Shown here one piece after another: positions 28,673 through 38,568 of a stretch of 64,000 nucleotides of DNA. The stretch covers positions 62,001 to 126,000 of the forward strand of contig NZ_JABTCF010000005.1 in assembly GCF_014596745.1 (NCBI RefSeq). Direction: 5' to 3'. Below the pieces are notes generated by a model. The model had not been told where the DNA came from and did not search any database. It saw only the letters and a program-made list of their open reading frames with translations. The translations under genes were made by a program, and so were the position numbers. Each line of letters starts with the position of its first letter. The first letter of the stretch is position 1. This DNA is from Maribacter aquimaris (GTDB taxonomy: Bacteria; Bacteroidota; Bacteroidia; Flavobacteriales; Flavobacteriaceae).

Positions 28673-30364
28673 TTATTTTAAAACTTTTAAAATTGTGGTT
28701 TCATAAGGGTAAAGAATCTCGCCACCATTTCTAAAATCCGCTTGGTCGGGTTCTACACCCTCATTTCCTGTGTCTAAATCACAAGTAAAAGTTCCTCGGA
28801 TTTCCAAATTATCGGATTGACTATGAACGGATCCATTGTAGTTGTAGGTAACATATTTAATGGTAAGCTTATTATTGTCGTTTTTATCAATATCCAAAAT
28901 CTGCATTTTACCCATATTGCCATCTGTAGTTGCATAAATGATAACAGTACTAGGTCCATTTACAATTCCGGAATTATTTGACATAGGAATATTGAAACTA
29001 TCTGGTAGTGATTCCAACTTTGCTCCAATTGTTTTTTTATCTAGCTGATCAAATGTTGGATTATCGCTACTGTTACTGGTGTTATTTGAGTTTGAATTTC
29101 CAGTGAATTTCACGAATTCCACACGTCTGTTATTGGCTTTTCCTTCTGGGGTACTATTATTATCTATGGGCTTACTCTCACCAAAACCGTCAGATTTAAG
29201 TCTGTTTGCTGAAATTCCCATGGTAATAAGTTTTTCCATAACGGTTTTTCCTCTAGCTTTAGATAATGTCATATTTGTATCGTCTCCACCATCGCTATCT
29301 GTATGACCTTCTACACTAAAATTGATTTCGGGATTTTTTTGCATCAACTGATAAATTTTATTGATTGGTCCCATACTTTCTGCTTTTAGGGTTGCTTTGT
29401 TGGTGTCGAATTTTATTCCGTTTACCACAATTTTTCCTTCAGAAAGTACACGGTCATAATATTTTACACCACCTTTAGCGATGCGGATGTTTTTGATGTA
29501 CATATTGTCATTACCTGCTTCAATAGTAATTCCAGAAGGATTAATTTCTAAGTGCGGAACATTTATTAAACGTGTATCATTAAAATAAGCTTTGAATTTC
29601 CCTTTGGTATAAGCAATAGAAATGTGTTTCCACGATCCTTCAAGTTCATTTGCCCATCCTATCTTTTCAGTTCCTGGATAAGACTTATCTGAATCCATAA
29701 ACGATAAAGCATGAGGCATTACAACCAATCGTTCTGTATTTTGCCTATTGTTTTTTTGGTCACATAAATAAATCCATAATCTGTTTGATGTTGTGTATCC
29801 TTTTGCAAACCATACATCTAATTCTACAGTAAAAACATCGGGCAAATAATCTTCATTAGAATTTTTAAGGTAGGGTATAATGTAAGATTGGTGACTAAGA
29901 AACATAATCACATTTTCGCCATCAACATTCCCAATTTCAGCATTACCTTTATATAAATCCCACCGACTTGGAAACTCTCCATTTTCTTCGTCGTTACTTG
30001 GTCCATCTTCGAAAAGTACTGTATCTCCTGGTACATAATCGAACTTGCTCCATACCACGTTAGGACCTTTAGATTCTTGAAGCCCTACATCTTCTGCATC
30101 ATTTTCCGAGGAACCTGACTGCGTCCCATTTTGTTTAGTAGTCCCCGTCGTGTTTTCTTCTTCTTTTCCATCGATGGCATCCTCGGCCTTATCGAATTCC
30201 TCATCGATTTTTTTATTGACCCTCTTTTCTGAACGGTTGTCAGCCTCACGCTCTATTTTTGCCTTGGCCTTGTTCGCTAGCTTTTTTAAAAATTGACCAT
30301 GGGTAACTTGCGGTGCAAACAAGAAAATGGTCAACAGGACAGATAATCTCCAGAGTAATTTCAT
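28673..30364 (-). CDS. OmpA-family outer-membrane protein
   Basis: A 563-residue exported protein. Signal MKLLWRLSVLLTIFLFAPQVTHGQ is followed by a basic/acidic, coiled-coil-like stretch (KAKAKIEREADNRSEKRVNKKIDEEF) and a low-complexity linker. About residues 105-305 form a concanavalin-like or jelly-roll module (FTVELDVWFAKGYTTSNRLWIYL, ISIAYTKGKFKAYFNDTRLI, IKNIRIAKGG). The OmpA peptidoglycan-binding domain follows (about 310-425: NFSVEGHTDSDGGDD, LSKARGKTVMEKLI, NNRRVEFVKF). About 140 further residues with strand character come after it, which is unusual. It binds peptidoglycan and probably ties the outer membrane to it. Confidence 0.9.
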   Translation of the reverse strand: MKLLWRLSVLLTIFLFAPQVTHGQFLKKLANKAKAKIEREADNRSEKRVNKKIDEEFDKAEDAIDGKEEENTTGTTKQNGTQSGSSENDAEDVGLQESKGPNVVWSKFDYVPGDTVLFEDGPSNDEENGEFPSRWDLYKGNAEIGNVDGENVIMFLSHQSYIIPYLKNSNEDYLPDVFTVELDVWFAKGYTTSNRLWIYLCDQKNNRQNTERLVVMPHALSFMDSDKSYPGTEKIGWANELEGSWKHISIAYTKGKFKAYFNDTRLINVPHLEINPSGITIEAGNDNMYIKNIRIAKGGVKYYDRVLSEGKIVVNGIKFDTNKATLKAESMGPINKIYQLMQKNPEINFSVEGHTDSDGGDDTNMTLSKARGKTVMEKLITMGISANRLKSDGFGESKPIDNNSTPEGKANNRRVEFVKFTGNSNSNNTSNSSDNPTFDQLDKKTIGAKLESLPDSFNIPMSNNSGIVNGPSTVIIYATTDGNMGKMQILDIDKNDNNKLTIKYVTYNYNGSVHSQSDNLEIRGTFTCDLDTGNEGVEPDQADFRNGGEILYPYETTILKVLK

Positions 30365-30433
30365 AGTTTAGGTTTTCTATTTGTTCAAGGTCAAAACTAC
30401 CTTACCCTATGCTATTGGACGTCATCAAAAAGT

Positions 30434-30460
30434 GTGATTCATATCACCCGAACGGGTGAT
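30434..30460. promoter_or_regulatory. Overlapping palindromes upstream of the OmpA-family gene
   Basis: Two inverted repeats share the half-site ATCAC: GTGAT-TCAT-ATCAC (30434-30447) and ATCACCCG-AA-CGGGTGAT (30443-30460). They lie 70-96 bases upstream of the OmpA gene start (30364, minus strand) and 46 bases past the LuxR-type gene stop. There is no T-run, so an operator is likelier than a terminator. Confidence 0.45.
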
Positions 30461-30505
30461 TTAAGGAAATACTTGGGGATAAATAGCCAATTTTATGAAT
30501 AAAGG

Positions 30506-32113
30506 TTATATGGTAGTCACCTTTTTCATGGCTTGGACTCTATTCTTCACATCCAACTTGGTATAAATATGCTGAATATGGGTTTTAATCGTGTTTTTAG
30601 AAACAAATAATTTTTCAGCTATTTCATCATTGTTATAGCCTTTGGAAATCAATTGAAGTACGTCGATCTCCCTTTTGGAAAGATCGAATTGGTCCATGTT
30701 CGAAATCCATTCGTTTTCAACCTCATCTTTCTTGGTTTTTACCTGGGCCTGTAAATCCCTTATACGCTCAACATACTTCTTTATTTCCGTATTTTTTCCG
30801 TCTAAAACCAGTTCCCGGTTTTTGTGTAACAAATTGATCAACAACAATAGAAAGGCAATGATCAAAGCACTTACTATCGCCCCTACCCATAATGTAAGTG
30901 ACCTTTTCCTTGTCTTTTCAAGGCTCAATTCATTCTCTACTGCCAACTTTTTTATTTGAGCATCTTTCTTTGCGCTTTCATATTCTATCTGAGCCGCAAT
31001 CATACTCTTTTTTGATACTACATTCACAATACTGTCATGATATGTAGTGGCATTTTTATAGGCCAGTAAAGCTTCTCTGTAGTTATCTGTTTTCGAATGA
31101 TATTCCGACAATGCATGATACCCCAGTTCTATATTCTCTCGCGAATGTACCTTTAAAGCATTTTGCAACCCTACCTGAATGGATTCCAATGCTTGGGGAT
31201 ACTCCTTAGAAGACGTCTTATTTATACCTATACTAATCTGGGTATTACTTAAATAACGCTTGTTATTGAATTTCATCAACAATGGTATCGCCTTCTCGTA
31301 ATTTTCTGTAGATTCTTTGAAATTTCCCTCCTTTTGGGACAAAAGACCTAAAAAATTATAAATTAAAGCAACGCCTTCCTTCCTAGGATGATCAACTGCA
31401 AGTTTTAGGGCCCTATTAAAATAAGCCCTGGCTGAATCGAATTTTATATTATTAAGATAGACCTCTCCAATATTGGCATATGCATACTCTTGCCCCCTAA
31501 GATTGTTGTTTTTCCTTTCAATTTCCAGGGCCCTTTTAAAAATAGGAAGGGCTTGGCCATATTCTTCCGTATCCAAAAAAACATTACCTATGCCACTTAG
31601 TGCAATAGCAATACTCTTGTTGTCATTTGTAGCTTCTGAAAGTCGCAAAGCATGTAGATAATTGTTGTAGGCCTCACTCTCTAAATTCAACTTTCGGTAC
31701 GAAACACCTATACTGTTCAGACATTTTATTTTTGACAAGGTATCCGTACTCTTCTCAAAATAATTCAATGCCCGTTTGTGATAGGTAATAGACTGAATAT
31801 AATCATGATCATACCGTGCGGTGATTCCCATTCTGTTATAGCATTTCCCTATGCCATTGATATAAAATATGGATTCGGATATGAGCAGGGCCTCGTCCAA
31901 TATATCTTTTCGAATGGCCCCTTGGCGAATTGAAGTTTTATAAAGATCGATGAGTTTCTCAACCTTTAAGGTATCATTTACCCGTGTTTTCAAGGCACTG
32001 AATTCGTTGGAAACAGCAACAGGGGTTCTTGTATCCTGGCCGTAAGATTTACCTAATAGTAAAACCAAGAACAATAAAAAAGAAGACAGATATTTAAAAC
32101 GAATCAACAACAA
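30506..32113 (-). CDS. Membrane-anchored TPR protein with LuxR-type DNA-binding domain
   Basis: A 535-residue regulator type common in Flavobacteria. Signal or anchor at residues 5-25, then an exported region with about seven TPR units (for example [39 protein letters not shown]), a membrane helix at about 402-428 ([20 protein letters not shown]), a coiled coil and, at the C-terminus, a LuxR helix-turn-helix ([40 protein letters not shown]). The TPR part would sit in the periplasm and the DNA-binding end in the cytoplasm. The frame has no ATG near the signal, only three consecutive TTG codons from 32113. Targets are unknown; the OmpA gene downstream is the nearest candidate. Confidence 0.9.
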   Translation of the reverse strand: MLLIRFKYLSSFLLFLVLLLGKSYGQDTRTPVAVSNEFSALKTRVNDTLKVEKLIDLYKTSIRQGAIRKDILDEALLISESIFYINGIGKCYNRMGITARYDHDYIQSITYHKRALNYFEKSTDTLSKIKCLNSIGVSYRKLNLESEAYNNYLHALRLSEATNDNKSIAIALSGIGNVFLDTEEYGQALPIFKRALEIERKNNNLRGQEYAYANIGEVYLNNIKFDSARAYFNRALKLAVDHPRKEGVALIYNFLGLLSQKEGNFKESTENYEKAIPLLMKFNNKRYLSNTQISIGINKTSSKEYPQALESIQVGLQNALKVHSRENIELGYHALSEYHSKTDNYREALLAYKNATTYHDSIVNVVSKKSMIAAQIEYESAKKDAQIKKLAVENELSLEKTRKRSLTLWVGAIVSALIIAFLLLLINLLHKNRELVLDGKNTEIKKYVERIRDLQAQVKTKKDEVENEWISNMDQFDLSKREIDVLQLISKGYNNDEIAEKLFVSKNTIKTHIQHIYTKLDVKNRVQAMKKVTTI

Positions 32114-32222
32114 AGGGAAACTACATTTTAAGCATGACCAAAGCTAATCAATTAACCGTTGTTTCTTTAAGATTTCTTTAACGATTTCACATAAATAAAA
32201 CCGATTTCCAAACACTGCCTTT

Positions 32223-33350
32223 TCACTTGCGTTCGGCAATAATGAACTCTACCCTTCTATTCTGTTTTCTACCGTCTTCGGAAGCATTACTGACAATAGG
32301 CTTGGCTCCCCCATGGCCTTGCCAAAAAATCCGTTCCTTAGATAGACCCAGAGCCATAAAATATTCCGCAACCGCCCTTGCCCGCAATTCGGACAACAGT
32401 CGATTATAGGTCTCGGACCCTATGGAATCGGTATGGCCGTGAATCTCGATTTTCAGGGCAGTGTCTTTTTTCAACACCTTAAAAATACTTTGTATTTCCT
32501 CCTGGGATTCCTGCAACACCTCGGATCGGTCAAAATCAAAAAACACATTTTTAAAAATATGTTTTTTATCCAATGCAATATCCCCAACGGCCAAATCATT
32601 GGAAACAACCATGGGTTCTTCCACAAAATCATTGGGTTCGGCCGACTCCAACAACATCATATCCAAATAATAATACGCCCCTTGTTTCGCATTTCGTTTG
32701 GTTTTGAACAGGCGGGTTCGTTTGTTGTTCTTGAAATTGCCGAAGGTTAGAAACCGTTCCGTACCCTTGGCTTCGAATTGTGTATGCACTAAAATCCAAT
32801 CCTTGGTGTCATCAATAAAATTGGAATACCCGATTTCCATATAGTGGTATTCATTTTCAGTGTCTTTGTACAGATGCATCTTGGAGAGTTCCTTTCGGAT
32901 GGAAAAGTCCAATTTGTTTTTTGAAAACAGCAGTCCAAATTCCTTAATGGCAAAATCCGATCGCTCAGCCAGGCTTACATAAAATGAGATTTTATACTTC
33001 TTACCTTTCTTCAGGGGTTCCAATAATTCAGCTTGAATATATTCCCGATAATCCCCTGGGGCGTAAAGGTATAATCCGGCATACCCCACGCCAAAATCCG
33101 CGGGTTGTGATCCATTGAAATTTTCCGGGGTACCCATGGCGGTACTACACCCATTGAAATAATCCGTAGAACCAATTGTTGGTGTAGACCAGCTTTCAAC
33201 ATCCTCATTAAAACTGCCCAAGGTATTCGGACAAGCATTGTATATCTCGAAACTAGGATTTACAATGAGGTTTTGTGACACACCTATGGCCATGCTAAGG
33301 ATGAGCACAACCAAACTGATATGTTTTTGAAGGGAATTCAATAGATCCAA
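32223..33350 (-). CDS. OmpA-family protein with N-terminal carbohydrate-binding-like module
   Basis: A 375-residue exported protein. After a signal peptide (HISLVVLILSMAIGVSQ) comes NLIVNPSFEIYNACPNTLGS, the opening of a jelly-roll module often met in Bacteroidota surface proteins (GSFNEDVESWSTPTIGSTDYF, YREYIQAELLEPLKKGKKYK). The C-terminal 115 residues are an OmpA domain: FFDFDRSEVLQE, IEIHGHTDSIGSETYN, LSELRARAVAEYF and QNRRVEFIIAERK. It probably links the cell surface to peptidoglycan. It begins about 110 bases upstream of the TPR-LuxR gene on the same strand. Confidence 0.9.
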   Translation of the reverse strand: MDLLNSLQKHISLVVLILSMAIGVSQNLIVNPSFEIYNACPNTLGSFNEDVESWSTPTIGSTDYFNGCSTAMGTPENFNGSQPADFGVGYAGLYLYAPGDYREYIQAELLEPLKKGKKYKISFYVSLAERSDFAIKEFGLLFSKNKLDFSIRKELSKMHLYKDTENEYHYMEIGYSNFIDDTKDWILVHTQFEAKGTERFLTFGNFKNNKRTRLFKTKRNAKQGAYYYLDMMLLESAEPNDFVEEPMVVSNDLAVGDIALDKKHIFKNVFFDFDRSEVLQESQEEIQSIFKVLKKDTALKIEIHGHTDSIGSETYNRLLSELRARAVAEYFMALGLSKERIFWQGHGGAKPIVSNASEDGRKQNRRVEFIIAERK

Positions 33351-33540
33351 GGCTACTTACGACTACCCTAAAGTAATCAATTTCTACCTATTATCACCTT
33401 TTGATCAACGGCTTTATGAGGTGTTTCCGTTTAAAACCGAGCGACCCGCTATACGGTACGGTTTACCCAAAAAGGTGTCACCACCCTGGAATCCGACAGG
33501 AACCTTTGAAAGCCAAGTCCCAAAATGGTTTTCCTTATCC

Positions 33541-35289
33541 TTAAAAATCAAATTTATAAGTGGCCCCTCCCAATATCTGAAAGCCCTGAACCGGGAAGTT
33601 CGCCCATTTCCGATAATCGTTATTGGATAAATTCGCCCCCTTTACAAAAAACGACAATTGATCGTTTAACCGATATCCCACATGGGCATTGGCATCAAAA
33701 TAGCCATCCAACGTTATAAGGGTTGCATTGGCTATCCCTGGGGTAGGATTTTCAACGACCGTAGCCGAAAAATCATCACGTTCACCCACATAGAATAGAT
33801 TAACACCCATATACCATTTTTCATCAATCTGATAATCCATAAACAAAGACCCTTTAATATCGGGTAGATTCCAAGCCGGGTTATCGGTTTCGGTATCATA
33901 ATCATACACTTCGGCATTGACGCCCAATGTAAAATTCCGATTTACATCCACATTCAACTCCGCGAACAATCCCAATGTTTTTATATCATCATAGAACACC
34001 TGAAAAGAGTTTCCATAATAATACTCCTTTTCATCGTCCCTAAAACCGTTCTGTGGATTTAAATGGAACAATGGCCTGCGATTCTCGGCCGTATACGATC
34101 CTTTAACGTTATAACTTAAATTCGGCAACAACTGCCCTTTAAAACCAACATACGCATCGTATTGTGTATCTGTTGGCTGTATGGCCAAGGTAGGTGACAC
34201 ATAGGGGTTTTCCTCTACAAAACCGTAATACGAATTCTGTCTCAATTCCCCTTTTACCCCACCATAGGCAATGACGTTTTCGTCCAACAAACGATAGGAG
34301 GCCGCAATAGCCGGATAAATATAGAAATTACTTTCACTTTCTTCCATATCCATACCATAAACCAGGTTCATCCCCAAGTCCACGGTAAGATCATCCCTCA
34401 ATATGCGCAATGTCGGGTTTATCCCTACCTGGAAATTACTGTAGTCGATGCCTTGGTCATTGGTCGGACTATTGACATCGGCATTGGCAAAACTACCTCC
34501 GACGTAATCGAGCTTTACATTGACACCTAAAGACTCATCCCCAACGGGCAGTTCCAATCCGGCACCCAATACGACCCTATTCTCCCCAGACTCAACAGCA
34601 TCCCAAAATCGTCGGTATTGAATATTGGCATTCTTGAAATAAGCATCCTCAACATTTACATAGGCACCCACTTCACCCATAAAGTAATTTTGTTTTGCAT
34701 CGATACCGTTAATGGTTTCCGCATCATAAGTTTCCTCGGGCAGTCCGTACCAATTGTACAATTGATGTTGTAAACCAACATCAGCACCCCAGTTTATATC
34801 GCGGTCCCTTTTGGAGTAAGATGCATCGATTTCGGTATTGGCATACTTGCTATCCAAGGCAACGCCATCGATATCGGCCAATGATGAATAATGATCAAAA
34901 CCAAGATCCAAGCGTTCATCCCTATTGATTGCCCTACTGGTATAAAACTTCGCCATAAGATTACCCGGGTTTCCCAATCCGGCCGATGCATAGGAATTAT
35001 ACAACTCCGGTGGTGGTAATTTCTTCACTGCCGAAGCCTTGCCCTTAGCCGGTGTAAAGGTGGAAGCCACAGGGACTGAAAAAATATTGTATTCAATCTG
35101 TTTTTTCTGCAAAACAATCGAATCGTTTAAATTGGGAATGGATTTAAGCTTGAAGGCATCGGAAATCGTAGGCGAATAGGCCTTGGTAACCGTTACCGTT
35201 TCCGTACCAATGGAATCTTCCTCTTCCTGGGCCTGTACCAGTTGGGAAATTCCTAAAATTGCAATAAGAAGATATAAATGCTTCAACAT
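33541..35289 (-). CDS. TonB-receptor-like outer-membrane barrel without plug
   Basis: A 582-residue exported protein: signal MLKHLYLLIAILGISQLVQAQ, then TETVTVTKAYSPTISDAFKLK, a short N-terminal segment, and then only paired barrel strands (YNSYASAGLGNPGNLMAKFY, ATLITLDGYFDANAHVGYRL) to the end FQILGGATYKFDF. The C-terminal third looks like a TonB-dependent receptor barrel (DQLSFFVKGANLSNNDYRKW). There is no plug domain or carboxypeptidase-like repeat, so it is not a regular TonB-dependent transporter. Its stop and the neighbouring TPR gene are 21 bases apart on the same strand, and the pair is one I would expect to work together. Confidence 0.87.
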   Translation of the reverse strand: MLKHLYLLIAILGISQLVQAQEEEDSIGTETVTVTKAYSPTISDAFKLKSIPNLNDSIVLQKKQIEYNIFSVPVASTFTPAKGKASAVKKLPPPELYNSYASAGLGNPGNLMAKFYTSRAINRDERLDLGFDHYSSLADIDGVALDSKYANTEIDASYSKRDRDINWGADVGLQHQLYNWYGLPEETYDAETINGIDAKQNYFMGEVGAYVNVEDAYFKNANIQYRRFWDAVESGENRVVLGAGLELPVGDESLGVNVKLDYVGGSFANADVNSPTNDQGIDYSNFQVGINPTLRILRDDLTVDLGMNLVYGMDMEESESNFYIYPAIAASYRLLDENVIAYGGVKGELRQNSYYGFVEENPYVSPTLAIQPTDTQYDAYVGFKGQLLPNLSYNVKGSYTAENRRPLFHLNPQNGFRDDEKEYYYGNSFQVFYDDIKTLGLFAELNVDVNRNFTLGVNAEVYDYDTETDNPAWNLPDIKGSLFMDYQIDEKWYMGVNLFYVGERDDFSATVVENPTPGIANATLITLDGYFDANAHVGYRLNDQLSFFVKGANLSNNDYRKWANFPVQGFQILGGATYKFDF

Positions 35290-35310
35290 AATGTGTTCTT
35301 TATAGGGATA

Positions 35311-38300
35311 TTAATTTCCGTTGGGATCAACCGATGAGTTACGCTGGGCCTCCTTGGACTTGATGATGGCCAATTCACCCTTCGCCTCAGCCACAATCTC
35401 AGGATATTGACTGAAATTGGTACTGACACTTTCCAAAATATATGTGGCTTGATAGGCATCGTCCAAGGCGTAAAAGTTCTTTGCCATAAGCACCAAGCCC
35501 TTACCTCCCCATTCCTTATAACTCGAATAATCCTTGGCCAATTTTTGTACCGAAGTATTTGAGGCCTCGAATTGCCCTGATTGGTTTTTAAAATACGCAT
35601 CGTAATACAGTGCCTCTGCTGCGGTTTCCCCACTGGCAATTTTCAACACTTCTGCATACGCTGCCTCTGCCCGCCCCATATCGTCGGTCTGAATGGCCGA
35701 TCGGGCAATCATGATGTGGGCGTCACTTTTTATACGGTCGTCAATACTGTTAGTTGCCAAAACCTTTTCGGCATACGCCAAGGTTTGTCCGTAATTTCCT
35801 TGTTCGTAATACCCCTTCATTAAATTCGATTGGGCAAAGGTCCTGTTCTGTTGAATATCGGCCTGATCCTCCAAACGTTCCAAGTAGGGCAATGCCGTAG
35901 TATAATCTTTGTTTCCAAGATAGATTTCGCAAACCCTTGTCAGTGCCTGTTCGGCATACTCACTTCCTCCCAAGTCGGCTACTTTCCTAAAGTAGGGCAA
36001 AGCCTTTTCCTTTTGATCTTTTGCAAAATACAATTGCGCCAATTTAAAATTCGCGCTAACTGCGTGCATCCCATTCGGGAATTGCTTCAGATAACCCTCG
36101 TACCCCCTAATGGCGGCATTCGTATTGCCCTCTATATGTTGTTTATCAGCGGATTCGAAACTGGCATTATCCAATTCGGTATCGGTGACCTCAACGAAAT
36201 CCAAATCGCGTACCCATGCCGCATACTCATCTACACGGCCCAGATCCACATATACCAATTTGGCCGTGGCAACGGCTTGAATGGCTTCCTGTGTATTGGG
36301 GAAATCACGAACTACCTGCTTGAATTCCTCCAAGGCTTTTTCATTTCGATTGGCATTATAATGAACCAACCCCTGTCGCATAATGGCCTGGGGCACCAAT
36401 GAACTACCCTTGTACCCTTCAATTAGACGGTCGTAGGTAATCAGTCCCTTATTCTCCTGGCCGGCGGAAATATATGAATTACCCAATTCAAAAAGGGCAT
36501 CATCCTTTAAGGTCGATTTTGGATATCTGGAAACAAACTTGTCCAACTCCTCGATCTTTGAATCGCTTTTACCCACAAAACCATAACTCAATGCTTTTTG
36601 AAAGGCAGCGTAATCCTTTTCGGGTCCTGTCAACGCCAAGGACTTGTTATACGTTTCAATGGCTGGCCAATATTTACTGGTCACAAAATAGCTATCGCCC
36701 AATCGCAGATAAGCATCATTCAATTTTGTTTGATCGGTAACCCCTGATTTGGAAAAACTATCAAAGTAACTGATGGCATTGCCATAATCCTTCAGTTTAA
36801 AATAGGTATACCCCATATTATAATCCACCTCCTTAGCCTCTTCTGTAAGCCGGGCGCTTGGGTTTTGTTTAAAATCGATATAATTGGCCAATGCCTCCTC
36901 AAAACGGTTCAAGGTATACAGGGCCTCTGCATTCCAATAATTGGCCCTTGCCTTAAAAATCGCATCTTCGGCGCTTGACAAGGATTTTGAGAAATTTTCG
37001 TGGGCACCTGTATAATCCCCATCGATAAACAATTCCACCCCACGGTAAAAGGCCACTTTTTGATAGGTGGACTTACTCGCATAATCGCGGTTTTTTTCGA
37101 GTAGCTCCATGGCCCCCTCAAAATTCTTTGAGGTTATATAGGAGTCTACCAACAACCCTTGCATTTCCTGGGCATGGGCATCATTGGGATATTTTTCCAA
37201 ATAGCTTGATATAACCTGGGGTACCGGTTCATAGGCATTCCCGATTTCATAACTCAATCGCGCATAGTTCAAATAAGCATCTTTTTGTATCTCTTGGGAG
37301 AAATCCATTTGGGATGCATTACGGAACGCATTCAAAGCTTCCTGTTTTTTATCCAATTTCAAATAACATTCCGCCAAATGGTAATAGGCATTTTGGGAAA
37401 CACTGTTCGTACCCCCAATGATTTTATTGAATTGCTGTATGGCATTCGCAAAATCGCCCTGTTTATAAAAACAATATCCCAACAAGTAATAATCGGTATT
37501 GTTCCATTTCCCCCTTTTTCCTTTATAGGCCTCTAAATATGGAATGGCATTTGCGTATTGTCCTAGGTTGAAATAACTCTCCCCGATGATTTTATTGAGT
37601 TCGGAAACCTCATTCCTGTCCGATTTGGGCAATTGTTTCTTGGCCACGGCAATGGCCTCCTCGAATTTTCCCAACTTAAAATTCATGTCGGCCTGATAAT
37701 ATGACAATTTTTCATCCAACAATTCCGGGTCCGTGATTTGGTCGAAACGCTCATTGGCCGCCTCATAATCATCTTGTTGATAAGAGATATACCCAAGGTA
37801 ATATTTAGCCTGCGAACCATAAACCGGTGAACTGACCACCTTGTTCAGATATCTTTCAGCCTGCTTGCCCTTACCAGAGGAAAACAAGGAGTATCCGTAA
37901 TTGAAATTGAACTTGTCCATCTCTTTTCGGGACATCGCACTTTGATCTACCTTATTGTACCATTTTAAGGCATAGGGATATTTCCCCGTTTCAAAATAGT
38001 AATCGGCCACATCGGAATACGCCGAGTTCCGTTTGGTTGAAGTCGGGTATTTTTCCACGAAATCCTCCATGAGGCGATCCGCCCCCAATTGATTTAAGCG
38101 TACGGCGGCATTGGCGGCATAATAGGCGCTATTTGCCTCGGTCTCATAATCTTGGGTCGACAGTCTTACCTTCTCGAAAATCGTCTGTGCAGCCTGGTAT
38201 TGTTCATTGTTGTACAATGCCAGTGCATCTTGGTAATCCTTCTGTTCGTGGGTGTAGATTTTGGTCTCCTGGGCAGTGCCTAGACAAAACATCCCCATAA

Positions 38301-38334
38301 AAATGGGAATAAAAACGGTGATTCTTTTTAGCAT
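35311..38334 (-). CDS. Large exported TPR protein
   Basis: A 1007-residue periplasmic protein: signal MLKRITVFIPIFMGMFCLGTAQ followed by tetratricopeptide repeats nearly from end to end (YQDALALYNNEQYQAAQTIF, YYLGYISYQQDDYEAANERF, YYHLAECYLKLDKKQEALNA, MKGYYEQGNYGQTLAYAEKV). It is a scaffold, with no catalytic part, of the kind annotated only as tetratricopeptide repeat protein in Flavobacteria. It is followed after 21 bases by the plug-less barrel gene, which suggests a periplasm-outer-membrane pair. It is divergent from ftsE. Confidence 0.9.
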   Translation of the reverse strand: MLKRITVFIPIFMGMFCLGTAQETKIYTHEQKDYQDALALYNNEQYQAAQTIFEKVRLSTQDYETEANSAYYAANAAVRLNQLGADRLMEDFVEKYPTSTKRNSAYSDVADYYFETGKYPYALKWYNKVDQSAMSRKEMDKFNFNYGYSLFSSGKGKQAERYLNKVVSSPVYGSQAKYYLGYISYQQDDYEAANERFDQITDPELLDEKLSYYQADMNFKLGKFEEAIAVAKKQLPKSDRNEVSELNKIIGESYFNLGQYANAIPYLEAYKGKRGKWNNTDYYLLGYCFYKQGDFANAIQQFNKIIGGTNSVSQNAYYHLAECYLKLDKKQEALNAFRNASQMDFSQEIQKDAYLNYARLSYEIGNAYEPVPQVISSYLEKYPNDAHAQEMQGLLVDSYITSKNFEGAMELLEKNRDYASKSTYQKVAFYRGVELFIDGDYTGAHENFSKSLSSAEDAIFKARANYWNAEALYTLNRFEEALANYIDFKQNPSARLTEEAKEVDYNMGYTYFKLKDYGNAISYFDSFSKSGVTDQTKLNDAYLRLGDSYFVTSKYWPAIETYNKSLALTGPEKDYAAFQKALSYGFVGKSDSKIEELDKFVSRYPKSTLKDDALFELGNSYISAGQENKGLITYDRLIEGYKGSSLVPQAIMRQGLVHYNANRNEKALEEFKQVVRDFPNTQEAIQAVATAKLVYVDLGRVDEYAAWVRDLDFVEVTDTELDNASFESADKQHIEGNTNAAIRGYEGYLKQFPNGMHAVSANFKLAQLYFAKDQKEKALPYFRKVADLGGSEYAEQALTRVCEIYLGNKDYTTALPYLERLEDQADIQQNRTFAQSNLMKGYYEQGNYGQTLAYAEKVLATNSIDDRIKSDAHIMIARSAIQTDDMGRAEAAYAEVLKIASGETAAEALYYDAYFKNQSGQFEASNTSVQKLAKDYSSYKEWGGKGLVLMAKNFYALDDAYQATYILESVSTNFSQYPEIVAEAKGELAIIKSKEAQRNSSVDPNGN

Positions 38335-38522
38335 AGTGTTCTAACTATTTTAAAAATTCCGTAGTGGAATTTAAAAACTCCTTAAACAAAATTCCGCCTT
38401 GGCGGAAATAACTTTTCAGTGATACCTTAGCGGTTAAAACAATAACGGCAAATATAATACCTAAGTATAACCTTAACATAATTGTAACAAGAACAAAGTA
38501 AAATATTTTTAACCGGGCGGCC

Positions 38523-38552
38523 TTTGATTTCATGTAGAACTTATTACTTTTA
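38523..38552 (+). promoter_or_regulatory. Promoter of ftsE
   Basis: TTTG at 38523-38526 and TACTTTTA at 38545-38552, 18 bases apart, fit the -33 TTTG / -7 TAnnTTTG pattern except the last base. It gives a short leader and supports the ATG at 38569. Confidence 0.5.
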
Positions 38553-38568
38553 TATCAACAATATAAAT

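Noticed and set aside
33541-35289. Calling the barrel protein a TonB-dependent nutrient receptor
   Set aside because: No plug domain and no SusD-like partner.
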